Below are positions 12,653 through 22,437 of a DNA stretch of 64,000 nucleotides, piece by piece. Position 1 is the first letter of the stretch; the number at the start of each line of letters is the position of its first letter. This DNA comes from Cunninghamella blakesleeana (taxonomy: Eukaryota; Mucoromycota; Mucoromycetes; Mucorales; Cunninghamellaceae). The stretch is taken from the NCBI GenBank assembly GCA_017871115.1, contig JAFCIZ010000002.1, positions 2,191,501 to 2,255,500 of the forward strand, read 5' to 3'. The notes under the pieces were generated by a model, which worked only from the letters and a program-made list of their open reading frames with translations, did no database searches and was not told where the DNA came from. The position numbers were made by a program, and so were the translations under genes.

Positions 12653-14194
12653 ATGGATCACAATAGTAATATCGACTTACGTGTACGAAGCCAACAACAA
12701 AAAAAGACATCCTCATCAATAACTACTTCTAATCCAACTGGTACTACTCGTTGGAATAATAATAATAATAATAAAAACGAAGATGAAAATAATATAATAA
12801 ATGAAAAGCGTCGTAGTGGATGGTCAGAACCAACAAAACGAAAATCAACTTCTAGACCATTATCAGATAGTTCTATATCAAATGACCCTTTTGCTGGAAT
12901 GAAAACAAGTATTAATTATCAAAGGGAAATAGAGCGATTAAAGACCTTGGTACCAAAAGTAGATGCTACAAAAAAACGTATACCTCATAATAATAATAAT
13001 AATAATAATAACAATAGCAATAATAATAGGCCTAAATCAATTGGAATATCTATATCATTAGATGGAAATATGGATTCAAATACTACTATCACTACTACTT
13101 CACCTATTTTAACAACAGCAAATAATAATATATCTTCATCATCATCATCTAAACTAGTACCTACTACAACTCATGCATCTTCATCATCCTCATCCTCCTC
13201 ATCCTCATCTTCCTCATCATTACCCTCATCTTTATCTTCTTCATCTTCATCTACATCTTCATTTTCTTCATCTTCACCTCCTTTAACTAATAATAAAATT
13301 TTATTATCTACACCTATATCTAATAATAATTCTTCAGAACTTGCTTCAGCAACTTTGAAAGAAGAAAATTCATCTAATACTACTCTTACAATTAATACAC
13401 AAATGAATCACACGACAGTAACAACAACAAACGACCATCCATTAGATGATAACAATAACCAATCATTAGCTGATTCGAAAAAATCAGTGATTACAGATGA
13501 AGAGAAAAATAGATTTTTAGAGTTTATGCGTTCGTGGACAGGTGGATTGAATGGCTGGAACGATAAAAAAAATGATCGTCAAGGTTCATGGCACTCATCT
13601 TCACGTCGATCTCATTTGCTAACCAGATCTGAACCTTGTTCACCTCGTCATGACGTTTTTTACGATCCTTGGATTCAACTACAACAACAGCAAAATAATA
13701 ATCATAGAGATATTTATCCACCTCCACCCCCTTCCTCACTTTCTTCTCATCATCATCAGCTTTTAAGTAATCCTACTTCTCCTCATTTTTTACCACAAAA
13801 TCAAAGATTATCTTCTCCTCCAATACCACTATCATCAATGAATATTCAACAACAGCAACATTTGTATTCAACACCCATTCATCATCATCATACACCTAAT
13901 TTACATTTACCCACTAATAATAATAATACTAATACTAATAATAATAGTAATAATAATAATCAATATCCTTACCAACAATATTATCCATCTTCATCATCTT
14001 CATCAACAATGGAATGGCACGGAGTGAATCATTTACCTTCTACTTCTACTCCTACAACAACGGCTCTCGTTGGAACTATTGGAGATCGTCATTCTTCTTC
14101 ATTATATACTCGTTTACCCAGTGATCATGATATCACTCGTCCTATAAATGGTCGTAATAATTCTCGCAATACCTTTGGTGTATCTGTTATGTAA
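12653..14194 (+). CDS. Unrecognised Asn/Ser-rich disordered protein
   Basis: Single exon, 513 residues, beginning MDHNSNIDLRVRSQQQ. I do not recognise a family. Most of it is low complexity: several poly-Asn tracts, a long poly-Ser tract (about residues 160-210), His/Pro/Gln-rich segments and a PPPPP run (about residue 360). Islands that look constrained are RRSGWSEPTKRKSTSRPLSDSS with NDPFAGMKTSINYQREIERLKTLVPK (residues 50-105) and EEKNRFLEFMRSWTGGLNGW (about 280-300), plus SHLLTRSEPCSPRHDVFYDPW. Basic Ser-rich patches with SP sites suggest a phosphorylated regulatory or RNA/cytoskeleton-associated protein, but that is a guess. Codons within repeats are mixed (TCA/TCT/TCC, AAT/AAC), which argues for selection on the amino acids. 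The start is the first ATG after a long pyrimidine-rich leader. Confidence 0.75.
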   Translation: MDHNSNIDLRVRSQQQKKTSSSITTSNPTGTTRWNNNNNNKNEDENNIINEKRRSGWSEPTKRKSTSRPLSDSSISNDPFAGMKTSINYQREIERLKTLVPKVDATKKRIPHNNNNNNNNNSNNNRPKSIGISISLDGNMDSNTTITTTSPILTTANNNISSSSSSKLVPTTTHASSSSSSSSSSSSSSLPSSLSSSSSSTSSFSSSSPPLTNNKILLSTPISNNNSSELASATLKEENSSNTTLTINTQMNHTTVTTTNDHPLDDNNNQSLADSKKSVITDEEKNRFLEFMRSWTGGLNGWNDKKNDRQGSWHSSSRRSHLLTRSEPCSPRHDVFYDPWIQLQQQQNNNHRDIYPPPPPSSLSSHHHQLLSNPTSPHFLPQNQRLSSPPIPLSSMNIQQQQHLYSTPIHHHHTPNLHLPTNNNNTNTNNNSNNNNQYPYQQYYPSSSSSSTMEWHGVNHLPSTSTPTTTALVGTIGDRHSSSLYTRLPSDHDITRPINGRNNSRNTFGVSVM

Positions 14195-14583
14195 ACTGTA
14201 ATGATAATAATAATAGCAATAATAGTTTTCCCCATCCATTTATTATTTGTCACTATTATATACTTATAGTTTATTATTATTATTATTATTATTGTTATTG
14301 TTATTATTATTGTTATTATTACTATACACCCTCACTCTTTTTCTTTTTTTTCTTCTTCTTTTTGTTATTATTGATATTATTGTTATCACTTTATATATAT
14401 ATATTTATTATAATTTTTTTTACTACTACTTTTTATTTTATTATTCATATACGATTGATTTTTTGTGATCATTTCGAAATGTACACACAACTATTACAAA
14501 TTGAATTCTATATTATTATTATTATTATTATTATTTATTCCAACTTCATAATGATCAGATTTTTTTTCAATTTTCTTTTTTTA

Positions 14584-14629
<46 letters not shown>

Positions 14630-15052
14630 TTTATATATTATTCTACTACTGTTTTTATTTCACATATAATTTAAAATAAATATAATAAAAAATGAATGAA
14701 AAAAAAAAAAAGAAAAATATTGTTATTTATTATTTCTCCTTATTATGTCTATATTTATACTTGTTACTGTTACATATTTCTATATTATTGTTACTATTGT
14801 TTTTATTTCATATTTAAATTAATGAGTAAAAAAATAATTTATAATGCTCTATTTTATATTTCAAGATTAATAATGATAATAAAAGGAAAAAGTAGTAAAT
14901 AGGAATAATAGAAGAAATTGACATGTGTATTAAAATAAATTGTATTTTTTGTTTCTTTTATAAAAGAAGGGTAATATAAGTATATGTTAAACAATTATAT
15001 ATTATTACTACGTATTTTGTTTATTTTTTTTACTATGTGATTATACATATAT
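14195..15052. other. Convergent intergenic region rich in TTA microsatellites
   Basis: Separates two convergent genes and is dominated by TTA-type repeats at about 14271-14321, 14511-14536 and 14584-14630. These produce spurious Tyr/Leu/Ile-rich open frames. Nothing else is supported. Confidence 0.6.
14584..14630. repeat. (TTA)n microsatellite
   Basis: About 47 bases of nearly uninterrupted TTA/TAT/ATT triplets between convergent genes. Flanked by further imperfect TTA arrays at 14271-14321 and 14511-14536. Confidence 0.85.
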
Positions 15053-15647
15053 TTAATTGATTTGTTCTACAAAATTTGCAGGGAATTGACCCGAATGGTG
15101 ACCAATGAAACCAAACCACCAGCTTTGTTTATCTCCGGACCATTGAGTGACAGTAATATGATCTCCAACCTTAAAACTAAGATCTCCAGCTTGTTGAGCG
15201 GTAAAATCGTATTTAGCAACAACTGTTATTGTATTACCATTCCCATTCCCATTGTTATTATTATTATTTATATAAGGATTGGAATTATTATTCGTATATG
15301 TGCCCGTTGCTGGTGCAGAGGATAATGGTGCAGTTGATGGTGCATTAGTAGATAATGCAGGTGAATTCAAATGAATAAGAGAAGGTGAGTTTGTTGGTAA
15401 TTGTTGAGGGGGTAATGAGTGTGAAGGGTAATTTTGAGAAATAACAGGTGGTTTTTGTTGTTGTTGGAAAACAGGTGATGAATTTGTATTTTGTACATTA
15501 TTATTAGTGTTATTATTATTAGTATTATTATTAGCAGTATTATTATAATTATTACTAGTCATATTCACATTCATATTATTGTGATTATTGTTATTCATAT
15601 TGTTGTTGACTGGTGATGAATTTGTTATATTATTAATAGCGGATACA

Positions 15648-15678
<31 letters not shown>

Positions 15679-17490
15679 TATTATTATTGTTATTGGTTGG
15701 TTCATTTTTTCTTGGTTCATAAGGTGGAGGAGGATCTATATATTCTACATCAGCTGTAGTCGTTGGATGGTTAGGATTTAATTGTGGTGGGTGTCGTATA
15801 GATAAAGATGGTTGTAAAGAAGCACGATGATAAGAAGGCTGATTTTCATTGAAAGAAGGCTGTTGATTATTATAAGTAGTTTGTTGTTGATTATTATAAG
15901 AAGAGGGTTGCTGATTATTATAAAATTGATGATTCTGTGGATTTTTTTCATTAGGGTACGCCATAGTTGTAGATGGTGAAACAGGTGATGTAACTGTTGG
16001 AGATGAAGATGAAGCCATAGATGTTGGTACATTAGATAATGTGGGTGAATGAGAAGACATGGGCGGAGGATAAGAGTGTTGTTTTTGTTGTAACTGTGGA
16101 TGAGGAGGTAAGGGAGGAGCAGAATAACGATTATTTGGTCCAAAAGTTATACCAGGTTGTTGTCCACTAGCACCAATTGAATTTAATAAATTATAAAGCC
16201 CTGCTGCCATTTGAGGAGGGGGTACTGCTCCAGTAAGAATCTCTTGTGCTGAGATTTGTCGCCCATAAAAAGAAGCATTTGTATTATGACGTTCTGATAT
16301 TTTTGATCCTTCAAACGAATATCCAACAAATAAACCTTTGGATGAACTATATAATATATAATAATAGAAATGACAACAATAATAATAATTACAATAGTAA
16401 AAAGAAGTATGAGTATAATTATCATGGTGACCATTATATATATATATATATATATATATCCACAATGATACTAATAATATTACCTATAAGCATATGTTGC
16501 AGCAATATGGTTTTTATTAGAAGCAGAGGCAGCTACAGAAGCAGATCTTCCCAAAGGGCCAGCAGCAACAGAAACACCCATACCTAACTGTATTTGGCCA
16601 CCGGCATCAAAGAATGCCTTTACTGCTGCGCGATAATTCATGACAATAATAGAATCAATAACCTCTCCACCAGCAAGATGACCAAAACCCTATTTTTATA
16701 TACGACTTGTAAATATAAAATACACGAATATTTACCATTTTTTTAAAAAATAAATAAAATAAATTATTGTTTAATACTTACAACGGAGGTTAAGGATATA
16801 CCAGAAGGGGCTGACCATGCTATAAAATAAAATAAAAGTATATAATATATATTTACTTAGAATCTATCTAGTATTTTTATTGTTATTTGCTCTCTTTTAC
16901 ATAATATTAAGTCTTACTTCCGTCAGGTAGTCTATTATACGTATAAAAAGAAAATAAAAAATAAAAAATAAGTTGAATAATAACAGTACAAATATTATTA
17001 TAGTTTATTTTATATGGCTATATATCTATTATATATTATACCTTGCAATAATAATACCCGTTCCACCTTTAGCTGATAATAATAGGCCAACTCGATAAAG
17101 TCGTATAAACATAATACCATGAGCTTTTGCGAGAATAGAAGGAGGAATTAACTTTTGAATATCTGCTGATTTCCCAGGGACTATTGAATAATATATGTAT
17201 ATATGTATATATATGTAAGTTTAGCTATTTTTATTTTTTTTATTTTTTTTTAAAAATAAATAAATGAATATACGTATAATATATGATAAAAGTACAAGTT
17301 ACTTTACCTACAAAGGAACTGAGTATCTTTTCAGCTCTATTAACATCCTCTATTGTTGATATTTTTTTAAATAAATGAAATAAAGTATTAGTATTGTTAA
17401 TATTAGCAATTTTTTTTCCTTTACTTGATAATTAAATAAAATAATATATTGCTACTTACTTCTTAAATCCGATGAATAATACGATGACAT
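15053..17490 (-). CDS. SYLF-SH3 actin-patch protein, Ysc84/Lsb3 type
   Basis: Binds actin and phosphoinositides and links to endocytic patch proteins through SH3. Seven exons: 17490-17460, 17349-17308, 17180-17042, 16931-16918 (14 nt), 16819-16782, 16689-16484, 16346-15053; 587 residues. The N-terminal SYLF domain (about residues 12-220) shows RAEKILSSFV, IPPSILAKAHGIMFI, the hallmark RLPDGTWSAPSGISL, GHLAGGEVIDSIIVMN, and YSSSKGLFVGYSFEGSKISER with FYGRQISAQEILTG. A long Pro/Gln/Ser/Asn-rich linker with PPP runs and a poly-Asn block follows. The last 60 residues are an SH3 domain (KYDFTAQQAGDLSFKVGDHI, WWFG, GQFPANFVE). Domain order equals yeast Ysc84/Lsb3. The microexon is needed to complete LPDGTW. 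The gene is divergent from the 18251 gene. Confidence 0.93.
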
Positions 17491-18250
17491 ATTAGTTTTA
17501 TATATATTAAGAAAGAGAGAGAGAAAAAAAAAAGGAAAAGGAAAAGAAAGAGAAAATGAAAAAAAATTGCAGGAATTTAAATTTTTTTTTTCTGAAAAAA
17601 AAAAAATGCCAAGATGACTCTTTTTTTTTTAAGAGAGGGTATCTATTTATATCTAACCAGAGTGGTTTAGCGTTTTAAAGTTTATTTTAAATAATAAATA
17701 AAGACTTTTTTTTATATATTTTTAAGCTGATCATCTTTTTAATAATGATATTGTTCATAATCATTTTTTTAATAATCTATGTAAAACTATTATTCTAAGT
17801 AAATAGGAAAAATCAAACTAATCCAATTTCTAAATAAGGATTCTTTGAATTTATACGTATACTTGTTTATTATATCAAAAGTGTTAAATGTTGTATGTGA
17901 ATACATAGTAATTGATCATTAAATATATTTATGTGATTATTTATAATATTGGCTAAACTAAAATTAAAAATACATTTTATTATCGGTATATGTATCCTCA
18001 ATAGATCATTTTTATTATATTTTTAAAAAAATACTTAGCAAAAAAGTTTACGTATATAGATTAATCTATTGACAAACCATTTTTATGATCAATCCAAAAA
18101 AAAAAAAAAAAAAAAAATCTGGCCTTGAATGGTACCTTTTTATTAAAAAAATCAATTTTTATTAATTTTCTTTCTTTTTTCTTCTGCTTTTTAATAATAA
18201 TAATAATAATAAAACGACATATAAATAATATATAGATAAACATAATACGT
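17491..18250. other. Divergent promoter region, SYLF-SH3 / 285-aa protein
   Basis: 760 bp of AT-rich DNA with purine-rich leader next to the SYLF-SH3 start, the one-mismatch motif AGTGGTTTAG at 17661-17670, and a poly-A run at about 18096-18117 near the plus-strand gene. No coding frame. Confidence 0.55.
17661..17670 (-). promoter_or_regulatory. Candidate promoter motif AGTGGTTTAG upstream of SYLF-SH3
   Basis: Plus strand AGTGGTTTAG, 171 bp before the ATG; differs from the AGTGGCTTRG sites of COX5, uL13 and ThrRS at the central C/T. Sense orientation is the same relative to the gene. Weak candidate. Confidence 0.25.
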
Positions 18251-19108
18251 ATGGATACATGGAAAGATTTATGTTTGCGTGCTTTTGATGGCGAACAAAA
18301 AGCAAATGATACCATATTGTATATAGAAGGATGTGGACAATTAAAACAAGATGAATATATGGTAAAGTTACCTCAACATCATGACAACTATGAAATTCTA
18401 CATCAAACGTTAGTATCCTTAGGTTTTAAGGAGAAAGCTTATGAATATACTTTACCTGGCGAAGTATGGTCTTTTTTTATAGATATAAAACGTAAAAGCA
18501 GAGCGGAATGGCATTCACAATTGCAAATTCGACTCTTCAAACAACTTCAAGAAGCACTTGGTCGTATTCAAGAACCTTTACTATTAACAAGTGCTCAACG
18601 TTTGGTATTAGTCCAAGAATTTATTCGTAACCATGCTACTGATGTTGGTTCAGTGCCATTTTTACGTGGTTTAGTAGGCTGTTTAAGGTTTCAGCTATAT
18701 AAAACTCAACTTGTAGAATGGCAGGTTGAAGATTATATTTTAACTCAAAATGGAGAAGAAGCTATTTTAGATTATATTCGTTTAATTCGAGGAGTATTAG
18801 GTTTACAACTTTTGGATCAAGATAAATTATATAATGACAGCGTGGCAATAAATATACCAACTTCACCATCTTCACAGTCAGTAAATAAAAATGATCCTCA
18901 AACAACTTATTTAACTTGGCGCATGAATGCAAATTTATCAGATCAAGACTTAATAGATATTTTGGATTGTTTACCTAGACAACAGAGTACACTCGGCTAT
19001 ACTTTATCAACTAATCAACGTCCTACCCATGCCTTATTACCATCAAGTCCTCTTTTAAGATGGTTAGTTATTTTCATTAGAAGATATTTAAAATTTTTTC
19101 GTCTTTAA
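18251..19108 (+). CDS. Unrecognised 285-aa protein with hydrophobic C-terminal tail
   Basis: Single exon beginning MDTWKDLCLRAFDGEQKAND. I do not recognise the family. The body is of normal composition with few repeats, so it looks like a folded, mostly helical protein. It includes long amphipathic helices (AEWHSQLQIRLFKQLQEALG, RLVLVQEFIRNH, FLRGLVGCLRFQLYKTQLVEW, EEAILDYIRLIRGVLGLQLL). After a polar linker (about residues 205-225) comes a helical segment, then a C-terminal LLRWLVIFIRRYLKFFRL. That tail is hydrophobic and strongly basic, consistent with a tail anchor or a peripheral membrane helix, for example on mitochondria or ER; this is inference. No signal peptide at the N-terminus. Start chosen as the first ATG after an in-frame stop-rich leader. 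Confidence 0.75.
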   Translation: MDTWKDLCLRAFDGEQKANDTILYIEGCGQLKQDEYMVKLPQHHDNYEILHQTLVSLGFKEKAYEYTLPGEVWSFFIDIKRKSRAEWHSQLQIRLFKQLQEALGRIQEPLLLTSAQRLVLVQEFIRNHATDVGSVPFLRGLVGCLRFQLYKTQLVEWQVEDYILTQNGEEAILDYIRLIRGVLGLQLLDQDKLYNDSVAINIPTSPSSQSVNKNDPQTTYLTWRMNANLSDQDLIDILDCLPRQQSTLGYTLSTNQRPTHALLPSSPLLRWLVIFIRRYLKFFRL

Positions 19109-19420
19109 TTTATGATTAACTTGAACTTTTTTTTTAAAAAAACTACTTGCAATTTATAAATTTTAATTATGAAAACTATGTAGATAAAATTATTAAACCG
19201 ATTTTTTTGTAATCAGCTTTTTTTTTTTGAAGTTATTTTTTTAATTTGGATATAAATAATATATACATATAACATTCTTTTTTTTTTTTTTTTTACAAAT
19301 ATTTAAACCACAATTAAACGAAGTAAAACAAAACTAAACAATACAATGTATCAATCCCATTAATTGTCATAAATATTAAAGAATAATAAAACTAATTTTC
19401 GATGATTTTTTTTTTATTTC

Positions 19421-19452
<32 letters not shown>

Positions 19453-19550
19453 CATTCTCATCAAAGTACCAAAAATAAAAAAAATACACATCTATTTTTT
19501 TTTACCCTTACTTTTTTTTTATTATTATTATTTATTTAAAAAAAAAAGAT
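19109..19550. other. Convergent intergenic region
   Basis: 3' flanks of the 285-aa protein and uL13 genes, with long T and A homopolymers (about 19278-19294 and 19422-19446). The long A-run could be the genomic match of, or primer for, poly-A tails. No genes seen. Confidence 0.6.
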
Positions 19551-20675
19551 TTAATGACCTAAAGTGGCAAGGGAAGTGTTGATATTTTTGACGGCATCAG
19601 CCTTAGATTCGATAGCCTTCTTTTGGATAGCAGCAAGAGCAGACTTACGTTGATAGTAAGCAGCAGATTTAGCCTTACGTTTTTCTTCAAGTTTAGCAAC
19701 AACATCTTGGTATTTCCATCCAACTTCGTGAGAGATACGACCAATGGTGGTGTATTTACGTCCAGGCTTGAGTTTTAAAGCACGGAGGGCATCAGGAACA
19801 ACAACACGCTTGACACGATCATAAGGAGGAGGTACACCTTCGAATAACTTGATACGATCTAAAGCGGCAGCACCACGGGCAGTCTTGTGGGGAACCATAC
19901 CACGGATAGCCTTGTATAAGATACGGGAAGGAGCACGGAAATGGAAAGCACCACGGTTGGGGTTGACAATACATCTCTTTCTAAGATAAGCATGGTACTT
20001 CACTATTTATACATATATATAAATCAATATTAAAAATAAAATAAAAATAAACGTATTGACAATTAATAATTTAATTTATCTCGATTACTCTATACATTTT
20101 GATCTTTTTTTTTTATATTATATTATCTATTTGCCATGATTTTTTTAAAATAATATTATATATATTTATATACATTTACTTACACTTGTTACGGAAGAAT
20201 TCACCAGATACGTTAAGAGCTTCACAACGAACAACAACAACCTTTTGTCCGTTAAGAGCTTGCTTAGCTACAATAGAAGCGAGACGACCAAGAAGATGAC
20301 CTTTGCCATCAATGACAACTACCTATAGAAATATAGTTATAAATATATACATTTATTTATTAGTTTTTTTTTTTTTTCGCTTCTTTATATTATAATAGTT
20401 GTAAAGTAAATAAATAGATGTATTTATGTTTTTTTAAAAAAATTTGATATATTTCGTTTGTATTTCTACATCATATTCAACAATAGTTATTAATAGTTTT
20501 TTTTAATAAAAAAAAAAAGTTGAACTAATGTATTGAAAGTAAAAATAACTTAAAAAATACCTATTTTTTTATTATATAGTATTGTTTTTTTTTTAAATAT
20601 ATATATGTGTATATATTTAAAATAAATAAAAATAATATATTATATTTTAAAGTGTACCTTTTCAAATGTTGACAT
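19551..20675 (-). CDS. RPL16: 60S ribosomal protein uL13 (L13a/L16)
   Basis: Structural protein of the cytosolic large ribosomal subunit. Exons 20675-20658 (18 nt), 20322-20184, 20002-19551; 202 residues, the usual length. It starts [22 protein letters not shown] and contains [52 protein letters not shown] and the C-terminal [20 protein letters not shown] helix, all typical of eukaryotic uL13. The first intron follows six codons, the common position for fungal ribosomal protein genes. The leader is purine-rich on the plus strand (pyrimidine-rich in the sense). An AGTGGCTTAA element sits 75 bp upstream of the ATG. Codon use is cleaner and less AT-biased than in neighbours, in keeping with high expression. 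Confidence 0.97.
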
Positions 20676-21080
20676 AATGTTTGAGAAGGAAAAAGAAGAG
20701 GAAGAAAAAAAAAAAAAAGTTTACAAAACCGTCTTGACCAAATGATGCTCAGTGGCTTAACTACTAGCCAATTAAATTTTAATATCGGAGAATCAATTTT
20801 TTTGCACTTTTAAAATATATATTATATTTGATTTATTTTTAATGCAACTTTTTATATATTTTAATCATTCAATATATAAATATTAAAAAGAATAAATAAT
20901 AGAACTAGATATTGATTTTATATATATTCATTTTTTTTACAAAAATTTATTTTTCAAGATAAAAAAAATAAGGAGTTTAAATTTAAAATTTACTTAAAAT
21001 TGAATTTTTTTCTTCGCTTTTAATTCTTTTCTTTTTGCTCCAACAATTTATTTTTATTTTTATTTCCACAAGCATAAAAA
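20676..21080. other. Divergent promoter, uL13 / CMP kinase
   Basis: 405 bp between two divergent starts. Contains AGTGGCTTAA at 20750-20759 near uL13 and TTGACCAAA just before it at 20733-20741. The CMP kinase side is plain AT-rich DNA with a T-rich leader. Confidence 0.55.
20750..20759 (-). promoter_or_regulatory. Candidate promoter motif AGTGGCTTAA upstream of uL13
   Basis: Plus strand AGTGGCTTAA, 75 bp before the uL13 ATG; the same core as at 11924 and 38362, in the same orientation relative to its gene. Confidence 0.4.
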
Positions 21081-21996
21081 ATGACTACTCTATTTCGAAT
21101 TGCTATTGATGGACCTGCAGCTTCAGGAAAAAGTAAATAGTAATTTAAATGAAAATTATAAAAATTGTGTATTATTATACATAAAAAAATAAAAAGATAT
21201 TCGTCTGTTGATTATTATTTCAAGTTTAATTTATATATATATGTATATATATATATATATATATGTATATATAGGCACTACAGCAAAAAGATTAGCAAAG
21301 TTACTAGGTTTTAGATATATTGATTCTGGTGCCATGTTTCGAGCTGTAACATTAAAAAGTATAGAACAAGGCTTGAATCCTGAAACACAGTCTGAAAAAA
21401 TAGGACAGCTAGCAACAACTTTGGATATTCAATTTCCTGAAATGGGCCAAGTCATAGTAAATGGTAGAGACGTGACACAGCAGCTTCGACAAGAATCAGT
21501 TTCTCGTGTTATAGGGCCAATTGCTTCTAACCCCCAGGTAAGAAATGTATTGGCTCAACTTCAACGTACAATGGCATCTACCATCGATCAACGGTATGAT
21601 GGATTTTTATATCAACGGCAACGAAATGATAAGGAATACGAAAAAAGAATTCATGGTGTGGTTATGGATGGAAGAGATATTGGTACAGTGATATTACCCC
21701 AAGCTGAATTAAAGATATTTTTGATTGCTGATGCAAAAGCTCGTGCTCAAAGGAGATTTCAAGAATTACAACAAAATAAAACCACGAATAATTCAACAGT
21801 ATCTAATTCATTATCCTTTGATCAGATTTTAAAAGATCTTGAAGCAAGAGATTTGGCTGATATAACACGTACAATTGCTCCATTAAAAAAGGCTGATGAT
21901 GCTATAGAAGTGGATAATAGCCATATGTCTATTGACCAACAAGTGCAGCATATCCAACAATTGGTATATCAGAAATTAAACAATATCAATTATTAA
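21081..21996 (+). CDS. Bacterial-type cytidylate (CMP/dCMP) kinase
   Basis: Transfers phosphate from ATP to CMP or dCMP in pyrimidine nucleotide recycling. Exons 21081-21132 and 21275-21996; 257 residues. The intron splits the P-loop Ser codon; joining gives IDGPAASGKSTTAKRLAKLL (residues 9-28). Further signatures are YIDSGAMFRAVTLKS (about 34-48), the CMP-binding insert region, VVMDGRDIGTVILP (about 146-160), the lid-region AKARAQRRFQEL, and the C-terminal ARDLADITRTIAPLKKADDAIEVD. These are hallmarks of bacterial Cmk, not of the eukaryotic UMP/CMP kinase (Ura6) family. There is no room for a targeting peptide before the P-loop, so it is probably cytosolic. Bacterial Cmk is about 225 residues; the extra length is an insertion near residues 118-140 and an Asn/Ser stretch. 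The intron shows it is resident in this genome and not contamination. Confidence 0.93.
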
Positions 21997-22437
21997 TATT
22001 AAAATATTTGAAAAATAAAATAAAATAAAATATAAAATACATAAATTTATATACCTTTTTCCATTTATTTTATATTACAAATGCTCAATTAACAATATTA
22101 TATTATATTATGATAATAATAAATGATGCAAAAATATACAAATGTATGGTTTATTTATTATTTGGTTATAGAATGTGGAAATTAAATCCACAGTTTTTTT
22201 TTTATATAACCCTCATTATATTAATGCATACTTTTTTTTTAAAAAAATAAATAAAAAAAACATTGTATATATATTTATACATCTTTCTCTATTTATTTTA
22301 TATTTTAAAATAATAATATGGTATTATGACAATAATATATAATGAATATAAATAATATAATAATATGAAAAGTACATTCGCACCCTTTTATTTTTTCTTT
22401 TGATTACTTTTTAAAAAAGCACTGATCTAATCGTTTC
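21997..22437. other. Convergent intergenic region
   Basis: 3' flanks of the CMP kinase and COG8 genes; AT-rich, with AATAAA-like signals and a T-run/A-run near 22231-22258. Nothing else seen. Confidence 0.6.

Noticed and set aside
14247..14902. Three overlapping open frames rich in Leu, Tyr and Ile
   Set aside because: They translate TTA/TAT microsatellites between convergent genes; no start context, no domain, different frames of the same repeat.
15778..16434. Alternative-frame ORFs within the SYLF-SH3 gene
   Set aside because: Shadows of the long final exon; they consist of shifted poly-Asn/Gln codons and cross a real intron.
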